A stretch of 64,000 nt of DNA from Pseudomonadota bacterium (GCA_002747455.1 PDPG01000048.1:1-64000); one strand, 5' to 3'; shown: positions 46,946-55,978, counted from the first letter of the stretch. The notes: generated by a model not told the origin, from the letters alone. A program made the numbers and translations.

Positions 46946-47353
46946 TTGAACGGGTTACTTGTATTTTTTATTCCTGCAGCCCTGTGGGACGCCTTCACCA
47001 CGTTCTATGGGACACTTGCAATTCTCCACGGAGGCAGCAACTCAGGTTTGGCTGAAATGATGACCAAAAATCCGAACACAACGCTTGCCTCCATTGGTTT
47101 TGCCTTGATTGTTGTCCTCCTTTTATTATCTGCAAAATCAGTAATTGCAACGGGTTGGCATATTACATTTCGAATGCTAATTGGTGTGACGTTTTTATAT
47201 GATGTCTTAACTTCCTACATAGGAAACCAATCGTTAATCATCAATAAAGTCGACTCCACAGCATCTCAGTTTTTCATTATTTCTGGCTTAACATTGGCGG
47301 TATCTATCTCCACCATAGTAATACCGTATTTAATGGAAGGGGATAATTCTTGA
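46946..47353 (+). CDS. Small four-TM membrane protein, unknown function
   Basis: The 135-aa product is almost entirely hydrophobic with about four helices (about 2-24, 46-65, 71-92, 108-128). The start chosen is TTG at 46946 right after a strong GGGGGGG purine run, and no ATG with a ribosome-binding site exists nearby. I recognise no family. Its position beside a broken LuxR gene and an ATPase remnant marks this as a variable region. Confidence 0.5.
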   Translation: MNGLLVFFIPAALWDAFTTFYGTLAILHGGSNSGLAEMMTKNPNTTLASIGFALIVVLLLLSAKSVIATGWHITFRMLIGVTFLYDVLTSYIGNQSLIINKVDSTASQFFIISGLTLAVSISTIVIPYLMEGDNS

Positions 47354-47373
47354 GATAGCGGGGTGCTGGTGGC

Positions 47374-47664
47374 TCATAGGTGCTCGTGTATGTGAACCAT
47401 ACCGAGAATATAAATCAGTTCATTAGTTGAGATATTGCCAAACTCCTTCCGCACGTCGATGAGAACTTTCTCCGCATACCTCTGACTGATGCCAGACGTA
47501 TCGGGGATGGTTTTCATGGGATGTCCACTCACTAGGTGTTTAAGCACCTTTCTTCTTGTGTCGTTCAGCCGCTCCAGTAACGGCTGGATAAATAGAGACA
47601 TATTTTCTCGCGACGTGATGATTTTTGTATGATAGCCCAATGCCAGTTGCGTTAAGAGTCCCAC
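47374..47664 (-). CDS. LuxR-type HTH part of a frameshifted quorum-sensing regulator
   Basis: The 96-aa frame contains the end of an autoinducer-binding domain (LALGYHTKI) and a complete LuxR/GerE HTH: LNDTRRKVLKHLVSG, then ISQRYAEKVLIDVRKEFG. Upstream the same frame stays open through QKIKHES into the A6 run where the preceding ORF stops, so this is the 3' half of the gene at 47676-48113 in a different frame. If translated alone from GTG at 47664 it would be a constitutive, ligand-blind HTH protein. Confidence 0.75.
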   Translation of the reverse strand: MGLLTQLALGYHTKIITSRENMSLFIQPLLERLNDTRRKVLKHLVSGHPMKTIPDTSGISQRYAEKVLIDVRKEFGNISTNELIYILGMVHIHEHL

Positions 47665-47675
47665 AGACTCATGCT

Positions 47676-48113
47676 TTATTTTTTGAAATGATCAAAGTCT
47701 TCATCCATGCTCATCACCGAAATCCCAGCAACAGCAAACGAGCCAGATAAAGACGGAATGGAAAGACCATGGTGAATGCCAAAGTTGATCTTGGCATCTG
47801 TAGTCACCATTTTTTCCTTCTCACTCACACTTCCCTTGCTTATTTCTTCCCACCAATCAACAGGGCCTTCTCGGCCCTCCAAAGCAAGTCGAAGTATAAA
47901 GTCCCTATTGCCATAATCGTTTTTTAAGTAATGTAAAACGAAGGGTTCAAAAGCTTTCGAGTAGTGAAAGACTGGCTGTATTTCACTATTCATATACATG
48001 GGCTTTGGAAAGAACGTGTACAACACACCATCCCACCCAAGGCGTTCAACCTCCCCCGCCAATATATCAAATGCTGATTCAGAGCCAAGTACATCCCCAA
48101 GTCCCTCTCCCAT
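47676..48113 (-). CDS. LuxR-type autoinducer-binding domain, frameshifted before its HTH
   Basis: The frame encodes an N-terminal autoinducer-binding domain (PF03472-like): GWDGVLYTFF, VLHYLKNDYGNRDF, WWEEI and FGIHHGLSIPS. Compared with TraR numbering, Tyr61, Asp70 and Trp85 are kept, whereas the positions of Trp57 and Pro71 seem to be Phe. It ends at TAA directly after an A6 run (47679-47684). One extra A would continue into the HTH frame at 47374-47664 and give a normal LuxR protein of about 250 aa. Start uncertain: ATG at 48113, ATG at 48125 or GTG at 48158. Confidence 0.72.
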   Translation of the reverse strand: MGEGLGDVLGSESAFDILAGEVERLGWDGVLYTFFPKPMYMNSEIQPVFHYSKAFEPFVLHYLKNDYGNRDFILRLALEGREGPVDWWEEISKGSVSEKEKMVTTDAKINFGIHHGLSIPSLSGSFAVAGISVMSMDEDFDHFKK

Positions 48114-48278
48114 AAACCACCCCATCCTTTTGATATACGCCCGCGGGCTTACCGCCACAACTGTCAGCTACAAAGCCTGCACCGCTTGGTGCCCACATTT
48201 CCCAACTTCGGTGTCGGCGCATAGCCCAAGCGAATCACCCTGCCACCAAGCACTATAACAATTCACCCTTGTAGCCAC

Positions 48279-48554
48279 TCACGCATAAAACTCCACATGA
48301 AACCGCACCTTACCCAGTGGCTTCACTTCGTGCAGTATCGTTGGCTCGACCACGCCGTAATTATCCACATCCAGCACGACAATCTCTTCTTCTGGCTCAT
48401 TGATCTTGTACTGCAACTTCCCCTCAAGAATCACAATTTTGCCCCACGTTCCTGCCTTGGTTTGATGCGCATTTAGCAAGCCCTTGGGAACACTGTTCTC
48501 ATCAAATTCCGGTGTTTTTCTGACAAAGCTCAAGCCACTTGGTAATGCTTTCAT
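48279..48554 (-). CDS. DUF1971 (TehB N-terminal-like) cupin protein
   Basis: The product has about 91 aa and a cupin-like beta-sandwich. The DUF1971 pattern is seen: LPSGLSFVRKTPEFDENSVP, GLLNAHQTKAGTWGKI, then a proline/histidine stretch PTILHEV and VRFHVEF near the end. The fold is found at the N-terminus of some TehB tellurite-resistance proteins and as stand-alone proteins, with unknown function. The ATG at 48554 is preferred to the GTG at 48566 because AAGGTG then sits upstream. Confidence 0.78.
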   Translation of the reverse strand: MKALPSGLSFVRKTPEFDENSVPKGLLNAHQTKAGTWGKIVILEGKLQYKINEPEEEIVVLDVDNYGVVEPTILHEVKPLGKVRFHVEFYA

Positions 48555-48652
48555 CTCTGGTATCACCTTCTAACTGGTTGTATTAAGGAATGCTAACCAA
48601 GAATTACAGACAAACGATTCTTGGCGCAATAACACGACCAAATTCGGCTGAG

Positions 48653-49216
48653 TTATCGCCAGAAGCTATAAAGCTCATCCATGTTTATGTCGAGTCCGAC
48701 GGACTCAAGCCGCAACACCTGGCCACTTGTAAAATGCTCAACTCGCCAATGACTTTTACGCCGATAAACCTCGGCAAATGGTGAGTCCTGAGAGCACAGT
48801 ACATACTCTTGCAGGCTTGGGATTAAACGATAACCGCTCAGTTTTTCCGCACGATCTTTTTGTGCGGTGCTGGCAGACAGCACCTCAATAATCAGGCAAG
48901 GCGCACGGTTCACATAGTCATCGGGTTCTTCTTCACAACTCACTTGCACATCGGGGTAGTAATAACGAGTGTCATCCAGCGCATCAATCGCCACTTTCAT
49001 ATCCGACTGAAATACCTGACAAGGGCTACCGCCCAAGTGGTTGAACAGGCTATTGGCCAGCCGCATGGTCAACAAGTTGTGAATCCTGCTCGCGCCTGCC
49101 ATCGCGTAGATGTGGCCGTTATTGTACTCACAGCGTTCACCATCATCCGAGCGGTCATTCTCAAGCTGAAGATACGCTTCAGGACTCACCCAGTTTGATT
49201 CAGACGCGATACTCAT
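48653..49216 (-). CDS. Uma2 (DUF820) family putative nuclease
   Basis: The 187-aa product has the PD-(D/E)XK-like Uma2 pattern: EYNNGHIYAMAGAS, YYPDVQVSC, LIIEVLSAST, then DRAEKLSGYR. Asp in YPDV and Glu in IIEV are the likely metal ligands. The family is abundant in cyanobacteria and other environmental bacteria and is tied loosely to mobile DNA, with the biological role unclear. It stands alone in the accessory stretch. Confidence 0.83.
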   Translation of the reverse strand: MSIASESNWVSPEAYLQLENDRSDDGERCEYNNGHIYAMAGASRIHNLLTMRLANSLFNHLGGSPCQVFQSDMKVAIDALDDTRYYYPDVQVSCEEEPDDYVNRAPCLIIEVLSASTAQKDRAEKLSGYRLIPSLQEYVLCSQDSPFAEVYRRKSHWRVEHFTSGQVLRLESVGLDINMDELYSFWR

Positions 49217-49285
49217 AACATGGCTCTCTCAGTAACGAATACGTTAAGACTAGCCTCAGGGTAATGAGCTGTCAAAATAACAGCC

Positions 49286-50302
49286 CTAAATCCACCCTTC
49301 TTCAACCCCGTGACAGGCAACGCCCGCACCATCCACCTGCCGTACTACAGGAATTTCTTCCTTGCAGCGCTGGCGGGCATACGGACAGCGCCCATGAAAT
49401 ACGCAGCCACTCGGCAAGTTCACAGGTGTCGGCACTTCACCTTCCAGACGAATATGCGGTTTTTCCTTCTCAGTCAGGCGTGGAATTGCGGATAACAATG
49501 CCTGCGTATAGGGGTGCTTGGGTGCTGCAAATAGGTCAGCCGTTTTTGCCACTTCACATACTGTCCCCAAATACATCACCGCTACGCGTGTGCCAAAGTG
49601 TTCCACAACAGACAAGTCATGCGTAATGAACATATACGTCAGATTACGGGCTTCCTGTGCCTCCATCAGCAGGTTAAGCACCTGCGCCTGAATGGATACA
49701 TCCAGTGCCGAAATCGGCTCATCAGCCATAATGAACTCAGGATCAACTGCCAGTGCACGCGCAATACTAATACGCTGACGCTGACCACCGGAAAATTCAT
49801 GGGAATAGCGCACACCCCAACCGGGGTCGATCCCAACAGATTCCATGACTTCAACCACTTTGTCTTTGACCTCGCTGTCACTCCAACTGGGGTTGTGAAA
49901 GCGAATTGGTTCCTGCAATGTTTTGTTGATGGTCATACGTGGGTTGAGTGATGCGTAGGGATTTTGGAAAATCATCTGCATCTTTTTACGATACGGCAGC
50001 AAGGCCTTGGCGCTGAGCCGGTCAATCCGCTCGCCTCGGTAACGAATTTGGCCTTCGGTTGGCGTCAGCAAGCCCATGACATTACGTGCCACAGTGGACT
50101 TACCACAGCCAGATTCGCCCACAATACACAACGCCTCGCCCTGCTCCACATCCAGCGTCACACCATTAATGGCGTGAACAAATTCTTGCTTGCGTACAAT
50201 GCGGCCACGCTCAAAGCTCAACTGATCCAGAAAATCCCCGGAAATTGGAAAGTGTTTCCGCAGGTTTTTAATTTCCAACAGTGGCGCATTCGACTTATCC
50301 AT
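49286..50302 (-). CDS. Dipeptide/oligopeptide ABC transporter ATP-binding protein (DppF type)
   Basis: An ATPase of peptide import, 338 aa. Walker A GESGCGKST (about 62-70), LSGGQRQR-type signature (FSGGQRQRISIARAL), Walker B FIMADEP and the C-terminal oligopeptide/dipeptide transporter motif with CxFxxRCPYA are seen. It overlaps the upstream DppD-type gene by 8 bp and is the last gene of the dppBCDF-like unit. Confidence 0.9.
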   Translation of the reverse strand: MDKSNAPLLEIKNLRKHFPISGDFLDQLSFERGRIVRKQEFVHAINGVTLDVEQGEALCIVGESGCGKSTVARNVMGLLTPTEGQIRYRGERIDRLSAKALLPYRKKMQMIFQNPYASLNPRMTINKTLQEPIRFHNPSWSDSEVKDKVVEVMESVGIDPGWGVRYSHEFSGGQRQRISIARALAVDPEFIMADEPISALDVSIQAQVLNLLMEAQEARNLTYMFITHDLSVVEHFGTRVAVMYLGTVCEVAKTADLFAAPKHPYTQALLSAIPRLTEKEKPHIRLEGEVPTPVNLPSGCVFHGRCPYARQRCKEEIPVVRQVDGAGVACHGVEEGWI

Positions 50303-51287
50303 GACTCACACCTCCATTCACCGATGCCTGAGCGGAATACAAATAACAAGCGACATTCACGCCATCCTGATCAACCAAAGCGGGAACCGCCGTGCTACAT
50401 GCCTGGTGAGCCTGTTCACAACGTGGACGAAACGCACAACCTGCCGGAATCGACTGCAACGATGGCATTGAGCCGGGTATCTGGTTTAGGCGCTGTCCGG
50501 GGGTTGCCATTTGTGGCAAGGCATTGATTAAACCTTGCGTGTACGGATGACGAGCGTGATGGATAATCTCTTGCGTCGGGCCTTGCTCGATAATCCGACC
50601 GGCATACATCACCATTGCTTTTTGGGTCACTTCCGCCACCACACCAAGATCATGCGTGATCAATATGAGCGCAACATTGTGTTCTTTACAGAGGTTCAGC
50701 AGTAGCTCCATAATCTCTGCCTGAATGGTCACATCCAGTGCCGTGGTTGGCTCATCAGCAATAATCAAGTCAGGATCTAATAGCAAGCCAATCGCAATCA
50801 CAATGCGCTGGCGCATACCACCAGATAATTCATGCGGATACTGATCCAGCCGCGTATCCGGTGATGGAATATGCACTTGCTTCAATCTATCCAAGGCAAT
50901 GGCTCGCGCTTCTGCTTTGGTGATTTTCCGATGTGCCAACAAACACTCAATCATTTGCTCACCGATAGTCAACACCGGATTCAGAGTCATCATCGGATCC
51001 TGGAAAATCATGGCAATCTGATTGCCCCGAATGCCACTCAACATCCGGTTGTTCATGTGTGCCAAATCCTGACCATCGTAAATAACTTCACCATTGGTAA
51101 TATGCCCAGGCTTACTGATCAGGTTGATGATGGAAAATCCTAGTACCGACTTGCCTGCACCAGATTCCCCAACAACACCTAAACGCTCCCCACGCTCCAG
51201 TGTAAAATTAATATCCCGCAATGCTGTTACCGCGCCTTGGCGTAAGGCAAACTGTACTTCGAGATGATTCACCGATAATAATGCCAT
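50295..51287 (-). CDS. Dipeptide/oligopeptide ABC transporter ATP-binding protein (DppD type)
   Basis: The second ATPase, 330 aa. Walker [10 protein letters not shown], signature LSGGMRQR, Walker B LIIADEP and the H-loop LILITHDLG are present, with a C-terminal cysteine-containing region ([10 protein letters not shown]) typical of the Dpp/Opp family. It pairs with the DppF-type protein as a heterodimer under the two permeases. It starts 9 bp after the DppC-type gene. Confidence 0.9.
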   Translation of the reverse strand: MALLSVNHLEVQFALRQGAVTALRDINFTLERGERLGVVGESGAGKSVLGFSIINLISKPGHITNGEVIYDGQDLAHMNNRMLSGIRGNQIAMIFQDPMMTLNPVLTIGEQMIECLLAHRKITKAEARAIALDRLKQVHIPSPDTRLDQYPHELSGGMRQRIVIAIGLLLDPDLIIADEPTTALDVTIQAEIMELLLNLCKEHNVALILITHDLGVVAEVTQKAMVMYAGRIIEQGPTQEIIHHARHPYTQGLINALPQMATPGQRLNQIPGSMPSLQSIPAGCAFRPRCEQAHQACSTAVPALVDQDGVNVACYLYSAQASVNGGVSHG

Positions 51288-51296
51288 GTCGCTCTC

Positions 51297-52292
51297 CTAC
51301 CCTTTGTACAGTTTGGGATTAAGCACATCACGCAACCAGTCACCCAGCAGATTCATCACTAACACAATGGCAATCAATACCAAACCGGGGATAACCGAAA
51401 TCCACCACGAGCCAGACAAAATATAAGCAAACCCGCTAGAAATCAGCGACCCCAATGACGGCTGCGATACCGGCATTCCCAGCCCCAAAAAGGATAGGGA
51501 AGCCTCAGAAATAATCGCATTGGCCACTTGTACGGTAGAAATCACCAGAATGGGCGACAAGGTATTCGGCAAAATATGACGAAACATAATGCGAGGTGTT
51601 GGCAAGCCCATCACTCGCGCTGCATCCACGTATTCCTTCTCTTTTTCCGCCAATACTGACGCACGAATGGTACGCGCGTACTGTGGCCACTCCGCAATAC
51701 CGATGACCAGAATCAGCATAATCATTGCCAATTCCTGATACAGCTCGGAACCAAAACTGGCCTGAAAAATCGCCAGTACAATAATCGCCACCATGAGCGT
51801 GGAAAAAGATAACTGAATATCCGCAAGACGCATTAACGCACTATCAACACGACCACCCAGATACCCCGCAGCCAATCCAAAAATAATCCCCAGAAATGCC
51901 TGGAGTAGCACCGCACAAATACCAATAGTCAGGGATAAGCGTGTGCCATACAAAATCGTTGACCACATATCACGGCCTTGGGCATCTGTCCCAAGCCAGA
52001 AACGCTCCTCACCTTCGGCGCTCCAACTTGGCGGAATTTCAGAATCCATAATATCAATGGCGGCCAGATCATAAGGATCAAACGGTGCAATCAGTGGCGC
52101 ACATAGAGCCATTAACACCGCAATGGTGAAGACCAGAAAGCTCACCTGTGCAACACGATCTGTTTTAAAACTATGCCAGAAATGTGACCCCAAAAATCGC
52201 TGCCAAAGACTCGCCGGTGCTTCCGCCTGTGGCCGAACAGCGGCCTTTTGAGTAGCCTGCTGGCTCATATCAGTATGCTGTTGTTCGCTCAT
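51297..52292 (-). CDS. Dipeptide/oligopeptide ABC transporter permease (DppC type)
   Basis: An inner-membrane permease of 331 aa with a long cytoplasmic N-terminus (about 1-50, Gln/Ala-rich), about six TM helices and the EAA loop (EYVDAARVMGLP) that contacts the ATPases. It lies in an operon between DppB-type and DppD-type genes with 8-9 bp gaps. Confidence 0.9.
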   Translation of the reverse strand: MSEQQHTDMSQQATQKAAVRPQAEAPASLWQRFLGSHFWHSFKTDRVAQVSFLVFTIAVLMALCAPLIAPFDPYDLAAIDIMDSEIPPSWSAEGEERFWLGTDAQGRDMWSTILYGTRLSLTIGICAVLLQAFLGIIFGLAAGYLGGRVDSALMRLADIQLSFSTLMVAIIVLAIFQASFGSELYQELAMIMLILVIGIAEWPQYARTIRASVLAEKEKEYVDAARVMGLPTPRIMFRHILPNTLSPILVISTVQVANAIISEASLSFLGLGMPVSQPSLGSLISSGFAYILSGSWWISVIPGLVLIAIVLVMNLLGDWLRDVLNPKLYKG

Positions 52293-52300
52293 ATTTCCCC

Positions 52301-53275
52301 CTAGCGCTTGATCAACTTAACGGTCGGATTGACCAAGCCGTAAATAAGATCAACTAGCGTGTTGGTGATGACAAAAATAGCACCGACAACGATCAGATAA
52401 GCCACAATCAGCGGCGTATCGACACGGTTTACCGCCTCCAGAAACAGGAACCCCATCCCCGGCCACTGAAACACGGTTTCTGTCAAAATGGTGTAGGCAA
52501 CCATCGTACCAATCTGCACACCACCCACCGTGATCACAGGCAACATGGTATTTTTCAGCGCGTGCAGGAAGTAAATTCGCTTAGGTGAAATCCCCTTAGC
52601 CCAAGCAAACTTCACATATTCAGACTGCAATACCTCCATCATTTCCGAGCGAATCAGGCGGATAAACAGCGGTAACATAATGGATGCCAATGTGATGGAT
52701 GGCAGTATCAAATGTTTGAGGCCATCAGCGGTCAAAAAGACGGTGTCCCAGTTCTCGGTAATTTGATAAGTCTCGCCACGCCCGTAAGACGGCATCCACT
52801 TCAGCTCCACCGAAAAGACATAAATCAGCGTAATTGCTGTCAGAAATACCGGAATGGAAATGCCTACCGTACTCACGCCCATGATGACCTTTGACAGAAA
52901 GTGCTTGGGGTTAATGGCGGCAAACACCCCCAGCGGGACGGATAAAAAGACAATAATCAATGTCGCGCCAATCACCAGCTCCAATGTTGCCGGTAGCTTT
53001 TTAGCAATAACGCCCAGCGCAGGCTCCTTGAAAAAGTAGGAGTCTCCCAAATCCCCCCTCACGGCTTTTTTAGCAAAGCGCCAATACTGAACCAGAAAGG
53101 GATCATTCAACCCCATCTCGTCACGCAATGCGTCGCGCTCTTTTTCAGAAACTGAAACCCCCACCAGCGAGCGCAGCGGGTCACCTAAATTATCCTGTAT
53201 GGCAAAGCTGATAATGCTAATGATGAACATCACCACCAAGCCTTGCATCAGACGTTTGAGCAAGAATGCAATCAT
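52301..53275 (-). CDS. Dipeptide/oligopeptide ABC transporter permease (DppB type)
   Basis: An inner-membrane permease of 324 aa. It starts MIAFLLKRLMQGL as in DppB and has about six TM helices and an EAA-like loop (EYVKFAWAKGISPKRI). It is the first gene after the internal terminator and FNR-like box, so permease and ATPase genes may be expressed apart from the binding-protein gene. Confidence 0.92.
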   Translation of the reverse strand: MIAFLLKRLMQGLVVMFIISIISFAIQDNLGDPLRSLVGVSVSEKERDALRDEMGLNDPFLVQYWRFAKKAVRGDLGDSYFFKEPALGVIAKKLPATLELVIGATLIIVFLSVPLGVFAAINPKHFLSKVIMGVSTVGISIPVFLTAITLIYVFSVELKWMPSYGRGETYQITENWDTVFLTADGLKHLILPSITLASIMLPLFIRLIRSEMMEVLQSEYVKFAWAKGISPKRIYFLHALKNTMLPVITVGGVQIGTMVAYTILTETVFQWPGMGFLFLEAVNRVDTPLIVAYLIVVGAIFVITNTLVDLIYGLVNPTVKLIKR

Positions 53276-53311
53276 GGATTATCGTCTTCTTTAGAATGTG
53301 AATAGCAGAAA

Positions 53312-53350
53312 GTTACAGAACAGTAACTTTAAAGGCTTGATTAATATCAA
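53312..53350 (-). promoter_or_regulatory. FNR-like box and candidate -10 upstream of the permease operon
   Basis: TTGAT-TAAT-ATCAA (53337-53350) is a perfect match to the FNR consensus. TGTAAC (53312-53317, minus strand, 4/6) could be the -10. The box centre is about 68 bp from the dppB-like ATG, close to the distances seen before ccp (73) and hemN (70). Confidence 0.6.
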
Positions 53351-53373
53351 GAAAGCCCCGAAAACAGCAAAAC

Positions 53374-53405
53374 TGCGCGCCTCATCCCCCAATAAGAGGC
53401 GCGCA
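53374..53405 (-). terminator. Internal terminator/attenuator between binding-protein and permease genes
   Basis: A perfect 10-bp GC-rich stem (53374-53383 with 53396-53405) has a 12-nt loop and is followed on the minus strand by GTTTTGCTGTTTTC. It sits 16 bp after the binding-protein stop, so it would hold back read-through into the permease genes. Confidence 0.65.
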
Positions 53406-53420
53406 GCATCAGGCTGTGAT

Positions 53421-54977
53421 TTACTTCTTAATCACCAAATCACCCAGATATGGGAAATTCATGACATTCAGAACCGGCTCAATATCGACATGCTTATTTG
53501 CAGCCCACGCCAGATTCTGCCAGTGCAATGGAACAAACGCACCATCCTCGTACAGCATCTTTTCAACCTTCTTCATGATAGCTGCACGCTTCGCCGGATC
53601 AATCACTTCATTAGCTTCGGCGATCAGCTTATCAACTTCAGGGTTGCAGTAGTTTCCGCTGTTGTATTGACCAGCACCCGCTTCCTTATTGGGACATGCA
53701 CTCAGGAATTCAAAGAAGTTATTACTGTCTTCAGTATCCGCGTGCCAACCAATCATCATGATATCCGCAGAACGCTTGTCAAACTCAGGCCAATACTGTG
53801 CTTTTGGCATAGTTTTCAGGTCTACTTTGATGTTGATCTTTGCCAGCATGGAAGCAACCGCTTGCGCGATCTTGTCATCATTCACATAACGGTTATTCGG
53901 TGCCATCATGGTGACGCTAAAGCCATCCGGATAGCCTGCCTCTTTCATCAATGCTTTGGCCTTCTTCAGATCATAGCGTGGTGTTAGTGCCTCGTTATGC
54001 CCTAAATAACCTTTGGGGCTAAATTGCGCAGCCGGTGTTGCGAAGCCTTTCATAATCTTCTTCACAATCCCTTTCTGATTAATCGCATAGTTGATCGCCA
54101 AACGAACTTTTGGATTCTTAAATGCTTCAACACGCTTCTGGTTCAACTGAAGAGTAATGACACGAGTACCACCCATAGTGATCAAATCAGCCTTATCATT
54201 TTTTTCGATGCGCTCATGATCATTCGGCGGAACAGGCGCAATGAAATCAACATCGCCAGACAATAACGCCGCTACCCGAGTTGGGTCTTCTTTGATGGGA
54301 GTCAACACAATCTTGCTGACATTACCTTTAGAGCCTTTATCCCAGTAATCGGCATTGCGCTCAAATTCCACCTTTACGCCCTGCTCGCGGCTAGAGACTT
54401 TGTAAGGCCCTGTACCTGAGATATTGCGCGAAGCAAAGGAGTCACCTGCTTTAACGATTTCATCCTTTGGCTTGCCGTTTTTATCAGTGCCACTGTAGAA
54501 AGCGCTATCCATTGGGAAAATGTACGTTGCACTGTGTAGTAACAGCGGGAAAGGCTTCTCCGTCACCAAATCAACCGTGTAGTCATCTACCGCAACCGCT
54601 TCCTTAAACACACTAAAAATACCCTTAAAATCAGGTGATGACTTCAAACGCTTAAAGGTAAAAACAACATCCTTTGCGGTCAGTTCATTACCAGAGTGGA
54701 ACTTCACACCCTTACGAAGCTTAAAGCGCATCGTGGTGTCATTGACTTGCTCCCACTTCTCCGCCAGGCGCGGCTCAAAGCTCAAATCTTTTGTCCAACG
54801 CAGTAATGGGTCGAATGTCATGTGTGAAAGCTGAAGCATCCCACCAGATAATTGTTCCTGCGGGTCAAGGGTCACCGGATCGGCATCGTAAGCCATTTTC
54901 AGTGTTTCGGCCGACGCAGCAGCCATCAGGCCCAAGCTCAAAAAGGCACTGGCGAACAGTGTTAGTCGTTTCTTCAT
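53421..54977 (-). CDS. Periplasmic peptide-binding protein (SBP family 5)
   Basis: The substrate-binding protein of the transporter, 518 aa. The ATG at 54977 follows AGAGGAG and begins a clean signal peptide (cut after AASA near residue 23). The SBP_bac_5 pattern is seen: DPVTLDPQEQ, LRKGVKFHSGNELTAKDV, and IMMIGWHADTEDSNNFFEF towards the end. It probably binds di- or oligopeptides, but this fold also carries nickel, opines or heme. It is the promoter-proximal gene of the transporter and is probably expressed in excess over the permeases because of the downstream terminator. Confidence 0.92.
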   Translation of the reverse strand: MKKRLTLFASAFLSLGLMAAASAETLKMAYDADPVTLDPQEQLSGGMLQLSHMTFDPLLRWTKDLSFEPRLAEKWEQVNDTTMRFKLRKGVKFHSGNELTAKDVVFTFKRLKSSPDFKGIFSVFKEAVAVDDYTVDLVTEKPFPLLLHSATYIFPMDSAFYSGTDKNGKPKDEIVKAGDSFASRNISGTGPYKVSSREQGVKVEFERNADYWDKGSKGNVSKIVLTPIKEDPTRVAALLSGDVDFIAPVPPNDHERIEKNDKADLITMGGTRVITLQLNQKRVEAFKNPKVRLAINYAINQKGIVKKIMKGFATPAAQFSPKGYLGHNEALTPRYDLKKAKALMKEAGYPDGFSVTMMAPNNRYVNDDKIAQAVASMLAKINIKVDLKTMPKAQYWPEFDKRSADIMMIGWHADTEDSNNFFEFLSACPNKEAGAGQYNSGNYCNPEVDKLIAEANEVIDPAKRAAIMKKVEKMLYEDGAFVPLHWQNLAWAANKHVDIEPVLNVMNFPYLGDLVIKK

Positions 54978-55105
54978 ACATTTCTCCTCTAATATACTGA
55001 TATCAAATATGATTCGGGCTGCCACAGACTCATCACAGACCGACAGCGCTAGTGTAACACGCCGCCCGAAGTAGCGAACATCACACGCTCGTATTTAAAT
55101 TTATG

Positions 55106-55855
55106 TCAATTCGCAGGCGCTTTTACCTTAGCGCCATCCCACTTAAACTCCCCCTGCACACGATCAATGCGCCACATCGCTTTGAATCGCTCATAGTCAT
55201 CGGTGAACTGAAACGAAACATCCCCTTGACCATATTTATCCTTCCAGCGACAGTCCAGTACATAACCCTCTTTGGGCAAGCAGGCACTAAGCTCTCCTTT
55301 CACTACGGACTTCAACTCCATCATTTGATACTGGCCGGTGGACAGCATCCCCCAACGGTCATTCGCCTTAAAAAAACTGGTCAGCACAGGAATAAGCTCA
55401 TTAGAGCTTTGAATGTTACCGAGATAATGCCCCTGAAATGAACGTGTTTTGGCGGGACGAATTAAACCCTCCGTACTGGCAGGCAACGACTCCTCAGCCT
55501 CACTTGCCAAGCTGACTGACAGACTGATAATACTATCCGGCATTGTGCTCATCTTATCTAATGCTTTACGCACGTGTTCAACCAACTCACCTCGCTGGGT
55601 GAATTTGGAATCGAACGTCACCGTAATCTCTGCCTTATTATCGCTGTACTTTGCAGAAACCAGCAGGACATCATCCAAACCGCCCATCAAGACTTCGATC
55701 GGCTCGGCAATATTGGTTTCCACTTTTTCTGCGCTCAGATCATCCGCAACAATCTCAATAATGACATCACTGCCTGAGTCTTGCGCCCAGACACTAGCGC
55801 CCGCCATCCCCATGACTAGCGCGGCCACTATATTACGCAATCTTATTGATTTCAT
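55106..55855 (-). CDS. Periplasmic protein resembling one RND porter subdomain
   Basis: The product has 249 aa from the ATG at 55855, which has TAGGAG at 7 bp; the upstream in-frame start lacks one. A signal peptide (about 1-25) is followed by a segment (about 28-108) that follows the first porter subdomain of AcrB-type RND pumps: ADDLSAEKVETNIAEPIE, then GGLDDVLLVSAKYSD, then AEITVTFDS. The second half (about 125-249) is unlike RND proteins, has two cysteines (ACLPKEG and LDCRW) and looks beta-rich. No transmembrane helices exist beyond the signal. The function is unknown. It could be a decoy or regulator of a pump, or merely the same ferredoxin-like fold. Confidence 0.55.
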   Translation of the reverse strand: MKSIRLRNIVAALVMGMAGASVWAQDSGSDVIIEIVADDLSAEKVETNIAEPIEVLMGGLDDVLLVSAKYSDNKAEITVTFDSKFTQRGELVEHVRKALDKMSTMPDSIISLSVSLASEAEESLPASTEGLIRPAKTRSFQGHYLGNIQSSNELIPVLTSFFKANDRWGMLSTGQYQMMELKSVVKGELSACLPKEGYVLDCRWKDKYGQGDVSFQFTDDYERFKAMWRIDRVQGEFKWDGAKVKAPAN

Positions 55856-55978
55856 TATTGATCTCCTAAGTACCCGCACACCGATTCTAACCCAGCCTCA
55901 AGCCACAAGGGTCGCATAAGCCAAAAGGATAGACAAGGGAATAAGCACACACCCACATCGTCACGATACTGTAATAAT

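Noticed and set aside
48159..48278. Stretch upstream of the LuxR-type ORF considered as a lux box region
   Set aside because: No 20-bp ACCTG-N-CAGGT-type inverted repeat is visible.
49964..50527. 187-codon plus-strand ORF across the two ATPase genes
   Set aside because: It spans the overlap of two certain ABC ATPase genes on the other strand and resembles no protein.
53298..53987. 229-codon plus-strand ORF over the peptide-binding protein gene
   Set aside because: It is antisense to a clear SBP gene, has no ribosome-binding site and its composition mirrors the real frame.
49286..55025. Naming the ABC transporter genes dppA-F
   Set aside because: The family is clear, but dipeptide, oligopeptide and other specificities cannot be told apart from sequence alone, so symbols are left empty.
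55449..55919. 156-codon plus-strand ORF over the RND-like gene
   Set aside because: The minus-strand frame has a signal peptide, a good ribosome-binding site and a domain pattern; the plus frame has none.
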